Positions 1 to 11,620 of a stretch of 64,000 nucleotides of DNA are shown here, piece after piece. This DNA comes from Icerya purchasi. Taxonomy: Eukaryota > Arthropoda > Insecta > Hemiptera > Monophlebidae. The DNA lies in contig CM077116.1 in assembly GCA_039619475.1 (NCBI GenBank), forward strand, positions 152,723,088 through 152,787,087, read 5' to 3'. Positions within the stretch are counted from its first letter, which is position 1. Every line of letters starts with the position of its first letter. The notes under the pieces were generated by a model. The model had not been told where the DNA came from, did no database searches, and saw only the letters and a list, made by a program, of their open reading frames with translations. Made by a program: the position numbers and the translations under genes.

Positions 1-673
1 AATACGAATTTGAAGGGCATAGTTGCTAACTTTTTCAAAATGGTTTTCAATTACAGTAAATTTTCTTCCCCGGCGACACGGCGTGTGTCAAAAAAATTTC
101 TATTATACGCAAAGTACCGTACAAGTATAACGCGCTACTATCGTTGTATGCTGCACAGCGGTATTTGCATAATTGAAAATTTAAATATAAACTGTTTAAG
201 AACTTTTTAAAGATCGTTTTTTATTTCTATTCAAAGTTTTTACGACTTGGGTTAGCGTTTTTACAATTGCTTCGAGCGATAAAACGAAAGATTGCAGACA
301 TTTTTCAAAACACGTTCTCGATGGAAAATTTAATGAATATTAATTTATATCTGCCGGTTAATGAATAAGTTCAATTTGTTTTTCGCTCAGGGCAAATCCA
401 ATGATGTTTTACATTTTCCGAGTATTTCTATAAAAAGCTAGCAAGCGTTTTGTACGCTGTACCATAACGATACATAATCGGCGAGAAATAACTATACATA
501 GTAGTCGGTTGTAAGCTGCAGAGTCTCTAAAAGTTGGTTCTGTTTGGAATGTCTGTTTCCTAAGATTTATACTAACCCTCTTTTGCTACTGGCTAACCGT
601 CCGTTTCTAGGCGAAAAAATCAAATTTCTTCAAGTAAAATTTCAATATGGTTTGCATTTTTTATGTGACACCC
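1..673. other. knk intron, no feature seen
   Basis: AT-rich sequence with no splice-bounded open frame in minus sense. The 66-codon plus frame at 10-210 shows no motif. Confidence 0.6.
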
Positions 674-1340
674 GGTTTTTTTTCTTTCTTTAGTGAACTT
701 GTCAACTTAGGATTTTTGGCCAGAAACAATTAGAAATGAAAAGGGAAAGTTATATAAGATCACGATTAGATATCGTTAGTAGAAAGGTAACAGTCGCACG
801 GATTTTAAGTGTGGAAAAAAAAGACAAGATATACAATAAGGAGCAGAAAGCCCAAGTCTAAGCAAATGGGAGTACAGAGCCGAACGCTCCACCGAAAGAA
901 TTAGACTCTCAAAGAACAGCTAATCAGCGTCACAAGCAACCGTATCGTTTGAATGAAGGGTCTAATGAGTAGCGAAAGTGGAATTCCAGCGAGAAATGAT
1001 TAAAACGTAAACGCATAATGGAGACAACGAAAAAGCGAGGAAGAGGAGGAAACAGAAGGAACCCTGGATTGAAACTAGACAGGGGTACTGAGGGATTGAT
1101 TATTAGAAAAAGTGGAAATGTATAAATCCGACCAAAATCTGAGATAGAAATTTTTACATAGCGGCAAGAGATTAGAAGATGGGATTTTTTGTGAAAAAGA
1201 AGGAAAAAGAAATTGGAGCCAAAAAATCATTCGCCTCATTACCAAGGGTGCTAGAATGGCCAGGAACCCACAGCAAATATCAGTATAGGAATCGCATGAA
1301 AAGAAGAAAGAATCTGAATGAAAGAACGTAAACGGAGAGA
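674..1340 (-). mobile_element. 5'-truncated I-like element, RNase H and C-terminus remnant
   Basis: In minus sense it ends in a poly(A)-like tract (T-rich at 676-701). The C-terminal coding remnant reads ERSALYSHLLRLGLSAPY (about 850-910), matching the end of the intact ORF2. Nucleotide similarity to 11700-12190 continues to about 1260, including the block opposite the GHVGIEGNERVDQL region. Many stops are present. No duplication could be seen. Confidence 0.7.
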
Positions 1341-1859
1341 TATTTGTTTCCTTTCAGGACATATCCGAGAGCCTAATATTGTGTACAATGCCGTACGATC
1401 AATGTGTAATATGAATATCAGTTTAGAGAAATGGGGAACATCGACGATGTCTATTGTAAGTGCACAGAGTTAAACGAGCTTGTATTCAGTCAGTCTGTGC
1501 GGTGCATATCGGAGATTTCACGCTTCGGTGAACTTTATTTTGATCTGTTAGATGCCTAAAACGATAAATTTCTACCGGCTGTATTAACTTTCTGCTTCTT
1601 ATCATTATGCATTTCTCTGCTTAACCTGCCGTCTATTTTCTCACTGGTTTCGCATTTTAATTTAAATATGAATTATTACAAGTGTAATGGTAATTTCGGA
1701 CGTCTGATTCGAATATCCGAAGTTTTCTTCGTCATAAGTTGCTAACTGTGAAGGGACCAGTAAGAAGGTGTAGTACGCGTAGGAAGTTCCTCCGTAGCGG
1801 AAACAATTAAAACTTTTCAAACAACACTAGTCGGCTGAAATTGGAAGAATAAATTTTAC

Positions 1860-2044
1860 CTTATTTGTTGTGCCAGTCGGTGGTGTCGTCGGTTCGGGGT
1901 ATACGGCTTGCACTGAAAATGGCTGAGCATCATGCTCGTTGTTTTGGTACTTTTCGTTATTCTCCGAATGGGCAACGGATGCGTCCGACTCCGGGATTGG
2001 ACAGTTCCACTGCGGCGTGCGCCCGAAATCCAACAAAGTTAACG
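1860..2044 (-). CDS. knk: knickkopf (knk) internal exon after the DOMON domain
   Basis: This 185-bp exon runs on the minus strand from an acceptor at 2045-2047 (pyrimidine-rich tract ending CAG) to a donor reading GTAAAATTT at 1851-1859. Completing the split codon left by exon 19749-19944 gives an open frame of 62 codons ending in phase 0. It includes the stretch LDFGRTPQWNCPIPES, then a low-complexity acidic and Asn-rich part and a Pro/Thr-rich tail (PEPTTPPTGTT). In Knk proteins a short FGR-x-P-x-WNCP segment follows the DOMON domain before a Pro/Thr-rich linker; this is from memory of the family. The exact phase match to the previous exon across 17.7 kb is the strongest evidence. Later exons (plastocyanin-like C-terminus) are not visible in 1-1850 and probably lie beyond the window. 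Confidence 0.85.
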
Positions 2045-3018
2045 CTGAAAAAGATATATTTTAGTATATCGATTACACTAAACAGTCGTTTAAATTCGGT
2101 TCCAGCGTGTATTATCGCAATTTACGAATCAAGTGCAGGGGTAGCGATGATATTGCAATATTGCTATTAATATTTCGACAATGTAGTGCAAAAGTGGCTT
2201 AATCAATTATAAATTTTTCATTGGAGATCTTACTCATTCGTAGTAATTTGGCGATTGTTATGCTGAGGTTACTTATCTTTTTTTAATTGTATGTCGTTTT
2301 TTGTTTATTTGTTGCTTTTTTTTTTTTTTTTGTCTTTCAATATTAGAAAATAAGGTACTTTTTCCATCTTATTTTCTTCTCTCGCTGCCGATAGCAGTTT
2401 TGTAAACTGCAGTAATGGAAACTTGTTTGAGAACCGTTACTTATTAAAAATTCACGTTAATCAGTTTTTTTGGAATGTGCAGAAATTTACGATGTAATTT
2501 TATTTTACTTTTTTTTCATTATTTCTTACAGTCTTAACATAGCATAATTAGCGCTTAAAAATCTTCCTCTTTTCTTATTTATGTATTTATGTTTGTATTT
2601 ATTTATATATATATTTTCATAAATCCGTGGAAAAACAATCATCCCTTGTCAAGTATACTTCGCTTCAATCAGTTTAGCATGCCTATGTATAAAAGTTGTA
2701 CAGTAATTTTGTCTAAAACGAACAAAAACCGGAATTAAAAGAAATTTTCTTCGGCATACACCGAGGAAAAAAGTAAAAAACGATGTTAAGTTTAAATAAT
2801 TTTACAGTAAATTTCTGTTTTCCTTCATTTACCGTAATTGAAAATGTTTAATTTCAAAATAATGAGAATAGAAAAAGTGAACATAAATATTTAATTCAAA
2901 AAAAAAAAAAAAAAATTGTTCTTTAATTTCTTTTTCAATTTTAAAAATGCATTGTTAGTTCTGAATACATAAGAAAAGGATATTTAAAATTTTCAGTTTA
3001 TATTACAATAGTTTCAGT

Positions 3019-3305
3019 CATGGTAGCTTAGTGTTTAAGGTGCTTGGCTACTAAACCAGAAGAGGTGTCATCATAGGTTATCGAGACTTGTCTCGTTCCG
3101 GATCCAAGTCGCTCCCACGTATATACATAATGCAGAAATTGATTCGGATATCAGAGAAATGTGGAAAAGTAAAGGCGACCGAGAGAAAGAAACTGGCCCC
3201 CTAGTCTCATTAATGCCGTTGGACTTGATACATTGTGAACCTTAGCTTCACAACCCCAGGTGCCTTGGTAAGGGGGTATGGGACTTATTTTACCGTTTAC
3301 TTACT
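3019..3305 (+). mobile_element. tRNA-derived SINE
   Basis: The 5' 90 bp resemble a tRNA gene: an A-box-like TAGCTTAGTGTTTAAGG, an anticodon-arm-like TTGGCTACTAAACCAGAAG and a B-box-like GTTCCGGATCC. A 190-bp tRNA-unrelated body follows, ending near GGGGGTATGGGACTTATTTT. Short direct repeats TTTCAGT flank it at 3012-3018 and 3306-3312. Layout and length fit a Pol III SINE. The B box is imperfect, so the copy is probably inactive. Confidence 0.72.
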
Positions 3306-4571
3306 TTTCAGTAACCAAAACTAATCTGAAAAGTTTCGATTGCAGTGAATCACCAGAATACTATAAATATTTTCGATGTGAAAAATAGTCGCGCGCATCT
3401 TCCGCATATTCATAGAGTAGTTGTCGTCAGAAAATAGTATACTATTTTAATTGATGCTCGATGTTTCATCGCAGCGATGTTAAATTATGTACAGAGGATT
3501 CGGTTTCGTGGCAAGGGAACAACGCGCTGCCGCAGTTCGAATATAAAATTTGCGTATTTTAGTTACGAATTCTGAACAATAATCGACCTCCCTCCCCATC
3601 GCCTTTTGTAAAGTTACGAAAGATGTTTTTTTGAAAACAAACCAAAAATATTTTTAAGGGGTTATTCCAATTCTAAAATTACATGTATATATTATATTGT
3701 GTATAAAAGATCCACATTGACAGTTATCCGCTTTTCAAGAAAAGCATTTGATGACAACATTTTATTGATAACAGACGAAAGGAGGATAATTGCTAAATTC
3801 ACGGCATTGCAAAATGTGTGAGTGCGCATTTGTTCAGGCCCGAAGAAATTATATTTTCGAAGGTATGTAAGGTGTTTATTAGTGAGTCCAGGGGTGCTAG
3901 CAAAACGGTAAAGACGGAAGCAATGAAACTGTCGAGAGACTTAATCGTGTAAAGATATCGCCAAATTTAATGCGAAAAAAATGGAGACTTCGCTGTTGAA
4001 ATACGATGACTCAATGAAATGTGGTGGTGTGATTAAAGTTTAGCTAAAATCGGTAGCTAAATTGACTTGAAATTGATTGGAACATTAAAAGTAAAGTTGA
4101 TTGGAACAAGATTATCAGCAAAATCAAACGGGAACATGCGCGCTACACAAACGTAGACACAATCAGACTTTTCTAGTGGATTTGTAATTAATGAAATATC
4201 ACGGTGTGTAGTTGGTTAGGTAGTGATGATCCCGTTGCCGTACATTGCCACTTCAAAAAATTTCACTTACGCTAGTTTAATGTCCATAGTAGACGCGCCA
4301 AAACAAAAAAAAAGAAAACAATCATCGAAGCGGGAAAATGTAAAAATGTACTACAATGGTGTTCCGTTTGTTCTCCCTTTTTTTCTTACAGGTTAACGTG
4401 AGTATGCTGTAGTTCGAGATGATATGCGATTGTAAGACGAAGAATTCTTTGGGTGTTGCGTGAACAAATACCGAGATCAAACTGATTGAAAACTAACAAG
4501 AATGCGATACTGCGGTAGAGGCTACTTTTGGTACCTACTGTGACGAACCTTTACACATCACTAACGAGAAC

Positions 4572-5270
4572 TTTTTTTTCTTTTTTCGATAGCCAGCCGA
4601 GGGCATTACCCAGCATTAGATTATATTAGTGAGAGAGAGAGAGAGAGAGAGGGAGAAACGAATTAGAAATTTCTAATCATTCGAAGAGTGATTTGAATCG
4701 CAGAGTAAATCAGAATTATTAGGGTAGGAAGAAAAAAAAGGAGATGAGGGCGTAGACAAAAAAGAAAAGAGAATGCGGGAATATGATTAAGGCAAAGTCT
4801 GCAGATAAAAGAGGTAAGAAAGTGCGAAAGATGAGGTAAGTCGTAGTACCAAGCATAAACATAAGGAGGAGGGTTTGTTTGAATATGACGATAAAAGTAT
4901 TCAGAATTAGAGAATAAAACAGGATAAATATCGTGCCATCGTTTGCGGCGACACTTCCTAGAAAGATTATTAAGATTAGAAGAAGAAAATTTGGATAGAC
5001 ATGGACTAGTCTGGAGGGCGGATCGAGCTAATGGTATGGCCAGTTTTCATTATCAATGCCAACATGGCTGGAGGTCCATAAGAAATCGATTTGTATAGAA
5101 CGAGCGCTACACAATCCTAGTGACAAGAGAACGAATCAGGAGAATTATGACGTCTGATGAATAATGATGAAGAGGAAAGGAGATCCTCAGAATCCGAAAA
5201 TTAGCAGAAATTTATTACAACCATTTATGGAAGCAATGCATCAGATAGCACGAAGGAATTTTCGATAACT
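4572..5270 (-). mobile_element. 5'-truncated I-like element, RNase H remnant
   Basis: The poly-T at 4572-4587 is followed by minus-sense TGGGTAATGCCCTCGGC, a decayed form of the family 3' tag. Upstream in minus sense, QIDFLWTSSHVGIDNEN near 5030-5090 is the RNase H end, aligned with QIEFLWIPGHVGIEGNE of the intact ORF2. The remnant abuts the RTE-like relic that begins at about 5279. Confidence 0.7.
4628..4650. repeat. (GA)n microsatellite
   Basis: About eleven GA units inside the I-like remnant 4572-5270. Confidence 0.85.
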
Positions 5271-5278
5271 TGTAGCAA

Positions 5279-6390
5279 ACTTGTATTGTATTGTATTTTG
5301 TATGCGTCTCCCTTGTGGGAGGTTGCAATCGACAATATATACATCTTATTTCCACTAAGGTCACATACTTAATTTATAATATACAATATAATGCATAGTA
5401 GGTACTATTCTGTGATTCGATCCAGTATTGTGAGTCTTCTTCTTCCTCTTGACCTTTTGCCATTTTGGATGAATAGCCGCTTACAATCCTTAATTGCGGT
5501 TCGCAGAATCGCATTTTCCAGTTCTACCCTCTTCAGCACCTCCTCATTCGTGACTTTTTCCGTCCATTTAATCCTATTGAGTCTTCTGTAAGTCCACATT
5601 TCGAACATATTAATTCTTCTTTCGACGTTTCTTGATATTATCCATGTCTCTGTTACATATCTTGCAATGGACCATACATAGCACTTCAGAATTCTTAAGC
5701 GGAGTTCTAGTTTCATTTTGCGGTCTCTCAGTATTCTTTCTAAGTTGTTAAACGCTGTTCTAGCCGTGCCAAGTCGTGTTCTTACTTCGTCATCCTCCTT
5801 TCTATCATCGGTTATGATCACGCCGAGATATTTGTATTTTGTAATCCGTTCGATCGGTACGCCATCCACTTTGATGCATATATAGGTCTACTGTTCGCCG
5901 TTCTTCCAATCTGCATAACTTTGGTCTTGTCCACATTTATTTTCATTCCATAACGTTTTCCTTCCGTGTTCAACGTATTCATCATTGCTTGTAGTTGAAT
6001 CGGCCTTTCCCAAGCAATAAGCATACGATCGTCTGCGTAATATACGCTGCTTAATCTTTCTCCAGCCACGTTGAAGCCCATTCTCTGGAAGACTCTGTGC
6101 TTTGTAATTTCTTCGGCATATGCATTGAAAAGCCGTGGCGACAGCGGACACCCTTGCCTCACGCCCTTTTTTATTTCGCACGTTCTTTCAGTTTGCTGAC
6201 CTCCAATAATGATATTTGCTTTCTGTTGTTGATACAAATTTTGGATAGCCTGTATATCTTCGTTGTCAATCATATATTTCTTCAGAATCTGTAGGACTTT
6301 TGCATGTTTCACACGGTCAAAAGCTTTTTCATAGTCTATGTACACGACGTAAATGCTTCTTTTTGCTGCGAGAGCTCTCTGAATCAATAT
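5279..6390 (-). pseudogene. RTE-like retrotransposon reverse transcriptase relic
   Basis: Two overlapping minus frames encode one RT separated by a single frameshift near 5880. The first (5818-6387) has YVVYIDYEKAFDRV, KGVRQGCPLSPRLFNAY and VYYADD. The second (5405-5869) has KYKYLGVIITDDRK and RRLNRIKWTEKVTNEEVLKR, the thumb and tail region typical of RTE-type endonuclease-RT proteins. The endonuclease domain is absent, and the C-terminus looks shortened before the RGRRR motif. The 3' end (about 5279-5300) carries repeated ACAAT units rather than poly(A), as in RTE elements. The clade call is from motifs only. It cannot encode a working enzyme. Confidence 0.85.
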
Positions 6391-6850
6391 TTTCGTGGGG
6401 TACAGGAAACCGTAACTAGTAAGTAGTCACTCCAATGCCGTGTGGTGCTAGTCCCACCGGCAGAGGAAACGAACCGGTAACCGGAACTAGGTGCGCATCT
6501 ACGACGTACAGGGTGGAAACTAATACTTCGGGACGCTCAGTCCTGATGTATTCGGCTAAAGAACTAGTTTGAAGAAAGAAGTAGTGGTGAAACGGAGAGG
6601 GCTCAGCTGCCGGAGCGGAGTCATCAATAAATACCATTAAGCGATATACCACAGGAAAAACACGCAGACCACTACTTCCTCACACATGGCCTAAAGTACC
6701 CCAGGTCAAACACAGCTGTGTTTGGGTGAGAGGGCGAGCATCCAGCGCCTAAAACTGGAACAACCGGCTAAGGGAGCACACCCTAACAGAATAGCCTGCG
6801 GAAGAGGATTGGGGACCCACCGAAGTATCACTTCGTAGTTATCGACGTGA
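6391..6850 (-). other. GC-rich block fused upstream of the RTE-like RT (possible leader)
   Basis: This block of about 460 bp is clearly richer in GC than its surroundings and directly abuts the RT relic. It contains a 78-codon open frame (6416-6652, minus) with no motif I know. The most likely reading is the 5' leader of the same RTE-like element, joined to the RT by deletion of the endonuclease region. It could also be an unrelated insertion. Confidence 0.4.
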
Positions 6851-9660
6851 GTAGCAAACTTACATCTTTGAAATTCCCGAAATCTCTCAAATACTGCGCG
6901 AGTTCGCGTTTACGCCCCCAAACATTGTTATCATTTTTACCAATATATACTTTTTATTCTTATTTCAGACGTGCCGCATAAATCACCCGGTGCAGATAAC
7001 ATTTATCATGTCATACGGCTTTTTGTAGAATTAAAGTATTTCGCTAGATTTTAGAACTGATCATTTCGTTACTTCATATTTTAACTGCCTTTCATCTCAG
7101 TTATTTAGTTTTATTCGGGGGGGTTAAACAACTGTTGTTAAAAATTTGAAGTATTCTCTGTTGCAGTTTATATTCATTCCAATTGAAGGTCGCTTTAGGT
7201 AATGGCCAAAGAATAACCGTATAGCTAAGCAAATATTTTAAACATAAAACTTTTCTCTAATTCATCTTACGAAAAAATATAATGCAAAAAACACCGAGAA
7301 ATTTTAAAATTTAAATGGATATTAAGAAAAAAATATAAGAAGTTCGATAAGGCTTCTATTTAGAGTTTTAAAAAGGTATTTGATTCTCTCGCCAAAGTCT
7401 TTCCTGTATTATTTTTATTCAAAATAATTTTACAAGTCGCCGTTAATTCAGGACGTATTTGATAGTGTTTGATCATTCTAGCAACTCGGCTATCGCAACG
7501 ACTAACACATACACATTGGAACTGCGTAATTAACGGTATTTCTCTAATTTGAATAATTACGATAGTTTGCGTATGCGCGAGAACGTATTCGGATATGTTT
7601 ACGTCATTAAAAAGGAAATGTCATTTCTAATGTTCATCTTAGTCCTTTTTTATTTGCGAGAAATATTTCACGGGTCGCCTAATGTTATTTCCTATTATTA
7701 ATTACCTGCCTTTTCACGCTTATAAGTTAAGTTATGGAAAAAAAAATCGTAAACTTTTGTTCAATTTCGTGCTAATGAAGGAGATCCATCCGACGTTCTA
7801 CTACTGTCGGGGTAATACGTTATCTTCAATAGTAATACGCTGCGCCCTGAAGTTTTCGAACCGAATTTACATAGGCTGCGTTATAGTAACGGAATTCATA
7901 TTCAATTACAGAGTAAAATTTTATCAGCTTTGCAGGGAAAGGTTGGTTGCGTGCTTCAATTGAGCTATGATGGTAATGTAATACAGTGTTTGGGATTAAT
8001 TTGAAATTGCGAGGGTGTGCTTAATGATATCATGTATCAGATAGATTATTTGTCTACATTTCGCGATGGCGTTGTTGAATTATTATTCATCTAAGGACGG
8101 GTAATGTGTTTATCGTTAAAGAAGCTAATATATGACCTTTGAGAGTTTCTTCAAACAGCCGCCGCGTCTCTAACTTAAGCAGGATTATGTAAATGCAGCG
8201 AAATATGTCCCGTACATGTGTGTAAAAGTAAATTTTACCGCGCGCATTATCTGCGCTTTAATTGGTGCAAGTTATGATTCTGATAATATTCATCGGCTAA
8301 CTCTACCGTAGAAGATTTCTTTTTCGCGCGGGAAAAGTTGGAGAATAAAATGATCGTTTAAACTGTTTGCGAAAAAGATTAAACTATCACAGTTATAAAG
8401 AGCTCTCTACCGAAAACTACGAAATTCCAGAATCTTTAATAAGCTTACGTAGTTTTAATAGACTACATCAACCGCGTTCGACGAAGATTACCCAAGTACA
8501 TTTACCGGAACGCACGACCATAACAGCTGGAGACTGTGAGAAAGCTAACAAAATTGACCGATTAGTGTAAAATTCTCACTATTAAACGGAATTTTTTAAA
8601 TTTCTCGTTATCACCATCGTTTTATTTTTTCGCAAATTAGTGTCGCACTTCAAAAAGAAGGAATTCTTAGTTTTATCTTGTTTTTTTTTTTTTTTTGGTT
8701 ATTTTTTCAGAAGAAAAATTCGTACAGTTATTACGCAGGCTAAACGGAATTACACGTTTCCTAGTTTAAAAGAACTCAAAAAAAATTAATCAACATATCT
8801 AATGGGACATAATTTTTATCCCTTAAATACGGTTAATAAATTCGACGTGGTAATAATTTCGTCCGGCCATTAGGTTTTTGCAATAAAGAGCATGTGTTAC
8901 ATATTCGACTATGGATGTTCGTGAGTTGATTTTTAAACAAAAACCTACACCATTTCTTTCGATACTAACCAGAATCAATTTTTAGCCGAAAGTGTTTAGC
9001 TATATATTTTCTAATTCATGCCGGAGCGAAAAAATTGAGAATGCAAATTTTAAAAATTAAAATTTCGATAGATGCGAAAGCCGCTGTGCGCCCAAGAATT
9101 AAAAAGAAACAGTGTGTAAATTCATCTTCTTTTCTTGCCACGAGGATAAAATTTGTTAAATCGTGAACTTGGCAACGTTATTTTAGTAAGGAAAATTTTA
9201 CAAAGTGCAAGTTGATGAAATTTTCATTTACTTTAGCAGAATTCAAATAAAAACCTTTTAGAATAGCGCATATCTTTGCGATCATTGGGGGTTCTTACGA
9301 GGATCTTCAAGTAATATCGGATCAAATAAATTCAGTTATTGATTTCAACTAAAACACCCAGTTCACAATTAGCCTTATTAAATACTTTCATTAGTGGAAA
9401 TTGTAAATACTACGGAAATTCAAAGGGCAGAAAGTATCGAGGTAATCTTTCGTGATTTTCTAGATATTAACATAAATGCCGATGAAAAGAAAATTAGCAT
9501 TGTATATGGGTAAAACGTGCTGAAGTTAAAGGTACGATGTAAACACTTGACTTTTTCGGTTGGTGCCGTACAGTAGTAAAAATAATAGTTTCCTGTTTAT
9601 CGGTCAAATTAATAACGGAAGATACTAAAATAGACAAATAAGATAAATAGCCGCTTCATA
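6851..9660. other. knk intron, no gene recognised
   Basis: AT-rich. Short open frames only (7682-7963, 8367-8570), without motifs. No terminal repeats or polymerase remnants found. Confidence 0.6.
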
Positions 9661-9661
9661 T

Positions 9662-9663
9662 AT

Positions 9664-9729
<66 letters not shown>
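9662..9729. repeat. (CATATA)n / (TA)n microsatellite
   Basis: CATATA repeats pass into a TA run. The hAT-type MITE at 9731 is inserted at its right edge. Confidence 0.95.
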
Positions 9730-9730
<1 letters not shown>

Positions 9731-9733
<3 letters not shown>

Positions 9734-10069
9734 GGGCGGATCCAGAAGGACATTTGGGTGGGGGAAATTATATAATTACGTAAAATTTTCTGCGTAATTA
9801 AAATTGCAAAATAAAAATTAAAAATAAATAAGAAAGGCAAAAGATCAATGACAGCTGGGTTTAAAATAGAGTGAAAACGTAACATTAATAGTTTTACTAG
9901 ACAAAACAGTAATAAATATTAGTTATAATTAAATTCGTAGGTGTAACATTTATACAAATCTTTTATAGCGCAAATTAAGTTTCTCTGTTATAACAAATTT
10001 TTTCATAGAGGTTTTGGTTTTTTAGGGGGCGAAATGTCCCCTATTTTCCCTCCCGTGGATCCGCCACTG
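9731..10069. mobile_element. hAT-type MITE with GGCGGATCC terminal inverted repeats
   Basis: The left end is CAGGGGCGGATCCAG; the right end is the complement of CAGTGGCGGATCCA. The flanks TATATACA (9723-9730) and TATATATA (10070-10077) are consistent with an 8-bp duplication, though the site is a TA repeat. The 339-bp AT-rich interior has no coding capacity. The interior is shared with 61592-61849. Confidence 0.8.
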
Positions 10070-10079
10070 TATATATATA

Positions 10080-10437
10080 TGTAAAAACTCGGCCCTTCGT
10101 GCTTTGCAAGAGGCTCTACCTTTTCACCCTGTCTGAAAAAATCCCACAACTTTAGCTCTATTACTTGTATACTTCGTATAGAATGAGGAAAATTTACAGC
10201 GTCATTTTTTCTGATTGCGCGACAAAAAAAAAAAATCTTTATTTAATGTCAGATTTTGTGACAGAAAAGGTAGTAGGATCGGGCTAAGAATAACGTTGTT
10301 ATTAGTGTATAATTCCCCTCCTTCTTTCCCTCATACTCTCTATCTTCGATCGCCTCAGAATCTGAGTGGGTGACCTAAGCTCATGTAGTCGGGTCAGTGC
10401 TGACATCGAGACCATTTAAAAAAAAAAATAAAAAAAA
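10080..10437 (+). mobile_element. Short 3' fragment of an I-like element
   Basis: The end of this stretch reads GGGTCAGTGC...GAGACC followed by a poly(A) at 10417-10437, matching the 3' tag of the plus-strand I-like copy (GGGTCAATGC at 36401). The coding part is too decayed to align with confidence. It lies right of the 9731-10069 MITE. Confidence 0.5.
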
Positions 10438-10439
10438 TG

Positions 10440-11509
10440 TATATGTATGTATGCAATAAGGGGAAATACGATTATAATAAATGCGGTTGAAAGTTAAAAA
10501 ACAATTTTTTTACCTATTTTATCGTAAAGAAATGAAAATGGCATAGCCACTATTAGTTTAAGTACATTCATTTCAGTCTAAAAAAACTGTCCCTTGCCTT
10601 TGTCATAGAAATTTCTCATTTTTTGTGCTCTCTCAAAACCTTAATATTCTTTCATCAACAGTCTACCGCTAGTATCGAAAATATAAATGATTACAAAAGA
10701 ACTCTACACTTGTTTTTGGATGCCGATTAGTGTTTCTATGGGTTTAAGGTTACGTTAGGGTGCCTGGCTAGATTCAGCTATTAGAGAGGCACTATAAATT
10801 TCTATGCCTGAAGATGCACGCTCTTCAATGAATATCAGGAGGACTTGATTTTTTCAGGAATCACGGAAAAGCGGCTCGTGGTCGACCCAAAGCCATTAAA
10901 ATCAGGTATACACGGACCATGTATCTATCTGTACGCGATAATTCTCGGCACTAGATACCCCTCATACGGTTGTCTATTTCAAGGTGTTTTTCCGTCTACT
11001 TTACGTTTGTGTTGTGCAGTGAATGCCTCGCCATTAGCCTCACGTGCATCATGAAAAGAACAGCAACTTGTTTATTCTTCGATTTCTTCAATTGCTGACA
11101 AACGTGGGCTTATTGTAAAATTAACGCGGTCTTTCCGACGAAATGATAACCTAAAAAAACAGTTGTCAGATGTACGTGTCGTCGTAATGACTTTGGTAGT
11201 TACAAATTGTTGCAAAAAGAATAAACATAAAATAGGGATTGAGGGTCGAGCAGCGTAAACTTTACAGCTTTCTTCTAAGATGATAGTACCAAAATGAGGA
11301 GTTGTTATCGACTTTAGACTGATAAAATTAACGAAAATTTTTAATTTTAGCACATATCGAAGAATTGCAGTGGTTTTTTGGCAATGCCGTTTACCTTTTT
11401 GTTAACGGTGAAGCTCTCTAGAATCGTTCAATAAGGATACGCGCTTATTATCAACCGTACGTCGTTTAAGCGTCGTAATATGACTTCTTGAATAATTGAA
11501 AGTTATTTT
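10440..11509. other. knk intron, no gene recognised
   Basis: Short open frames on both strands (10845-11054, 11072-11353) show no known motif. Confidence 0.55.
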
Positions 11510-11518
11510 AGGTAAAAC

Positions 11519-11520
<2 letters not shown>
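11510..11520. repeat. Target-site duplication, 3' side of full-length I-like element
   Basis: The 11-mer AGGTAAAACAG directly abuts the poly-T tract, i.e. the poly(A) tail of the minus-strand element. It matches 18094-18104 exactly. Confidence 0.9.
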
Positions 11521-11550
<30 letters not shown>

Positions 11551-11620
11551 CTTTGGACTCGCTGACAAAGAGCATTGACCCATGTTCGACAAGAAAGGAA
11601 AGTATTGCTGAATTAATTAT
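11521..11620 (-). other. 3' UTR and poly(A) tail of the I-like element
   Basis: After the ORF2 stop there are 70 bp holding GGGTCAATGC then CTCTTTGTCAGCGAGTCC, followed by 30 A residues (poly-T on plus). The same 3' motif, more or less decayed, recurs just before the poly(A) of other copies here (4590, 10400, 18480, 36410, 36770). That makes it a useful family tag. Confidence 0.85.

Noticed and set aside
3019..3110. Considered as a genuine tRNA gene
   Set aside because: The arms do not pair well, the B box is imperfect and a long body follows, so a SINE head is the better reading.
5391..6294. Open frames on the plus strand opposite the RTE-like RT (5391-5591, 6097-6294)
   Set aside because: They are shadows of the minus-strand RT, which carries clear motifs.
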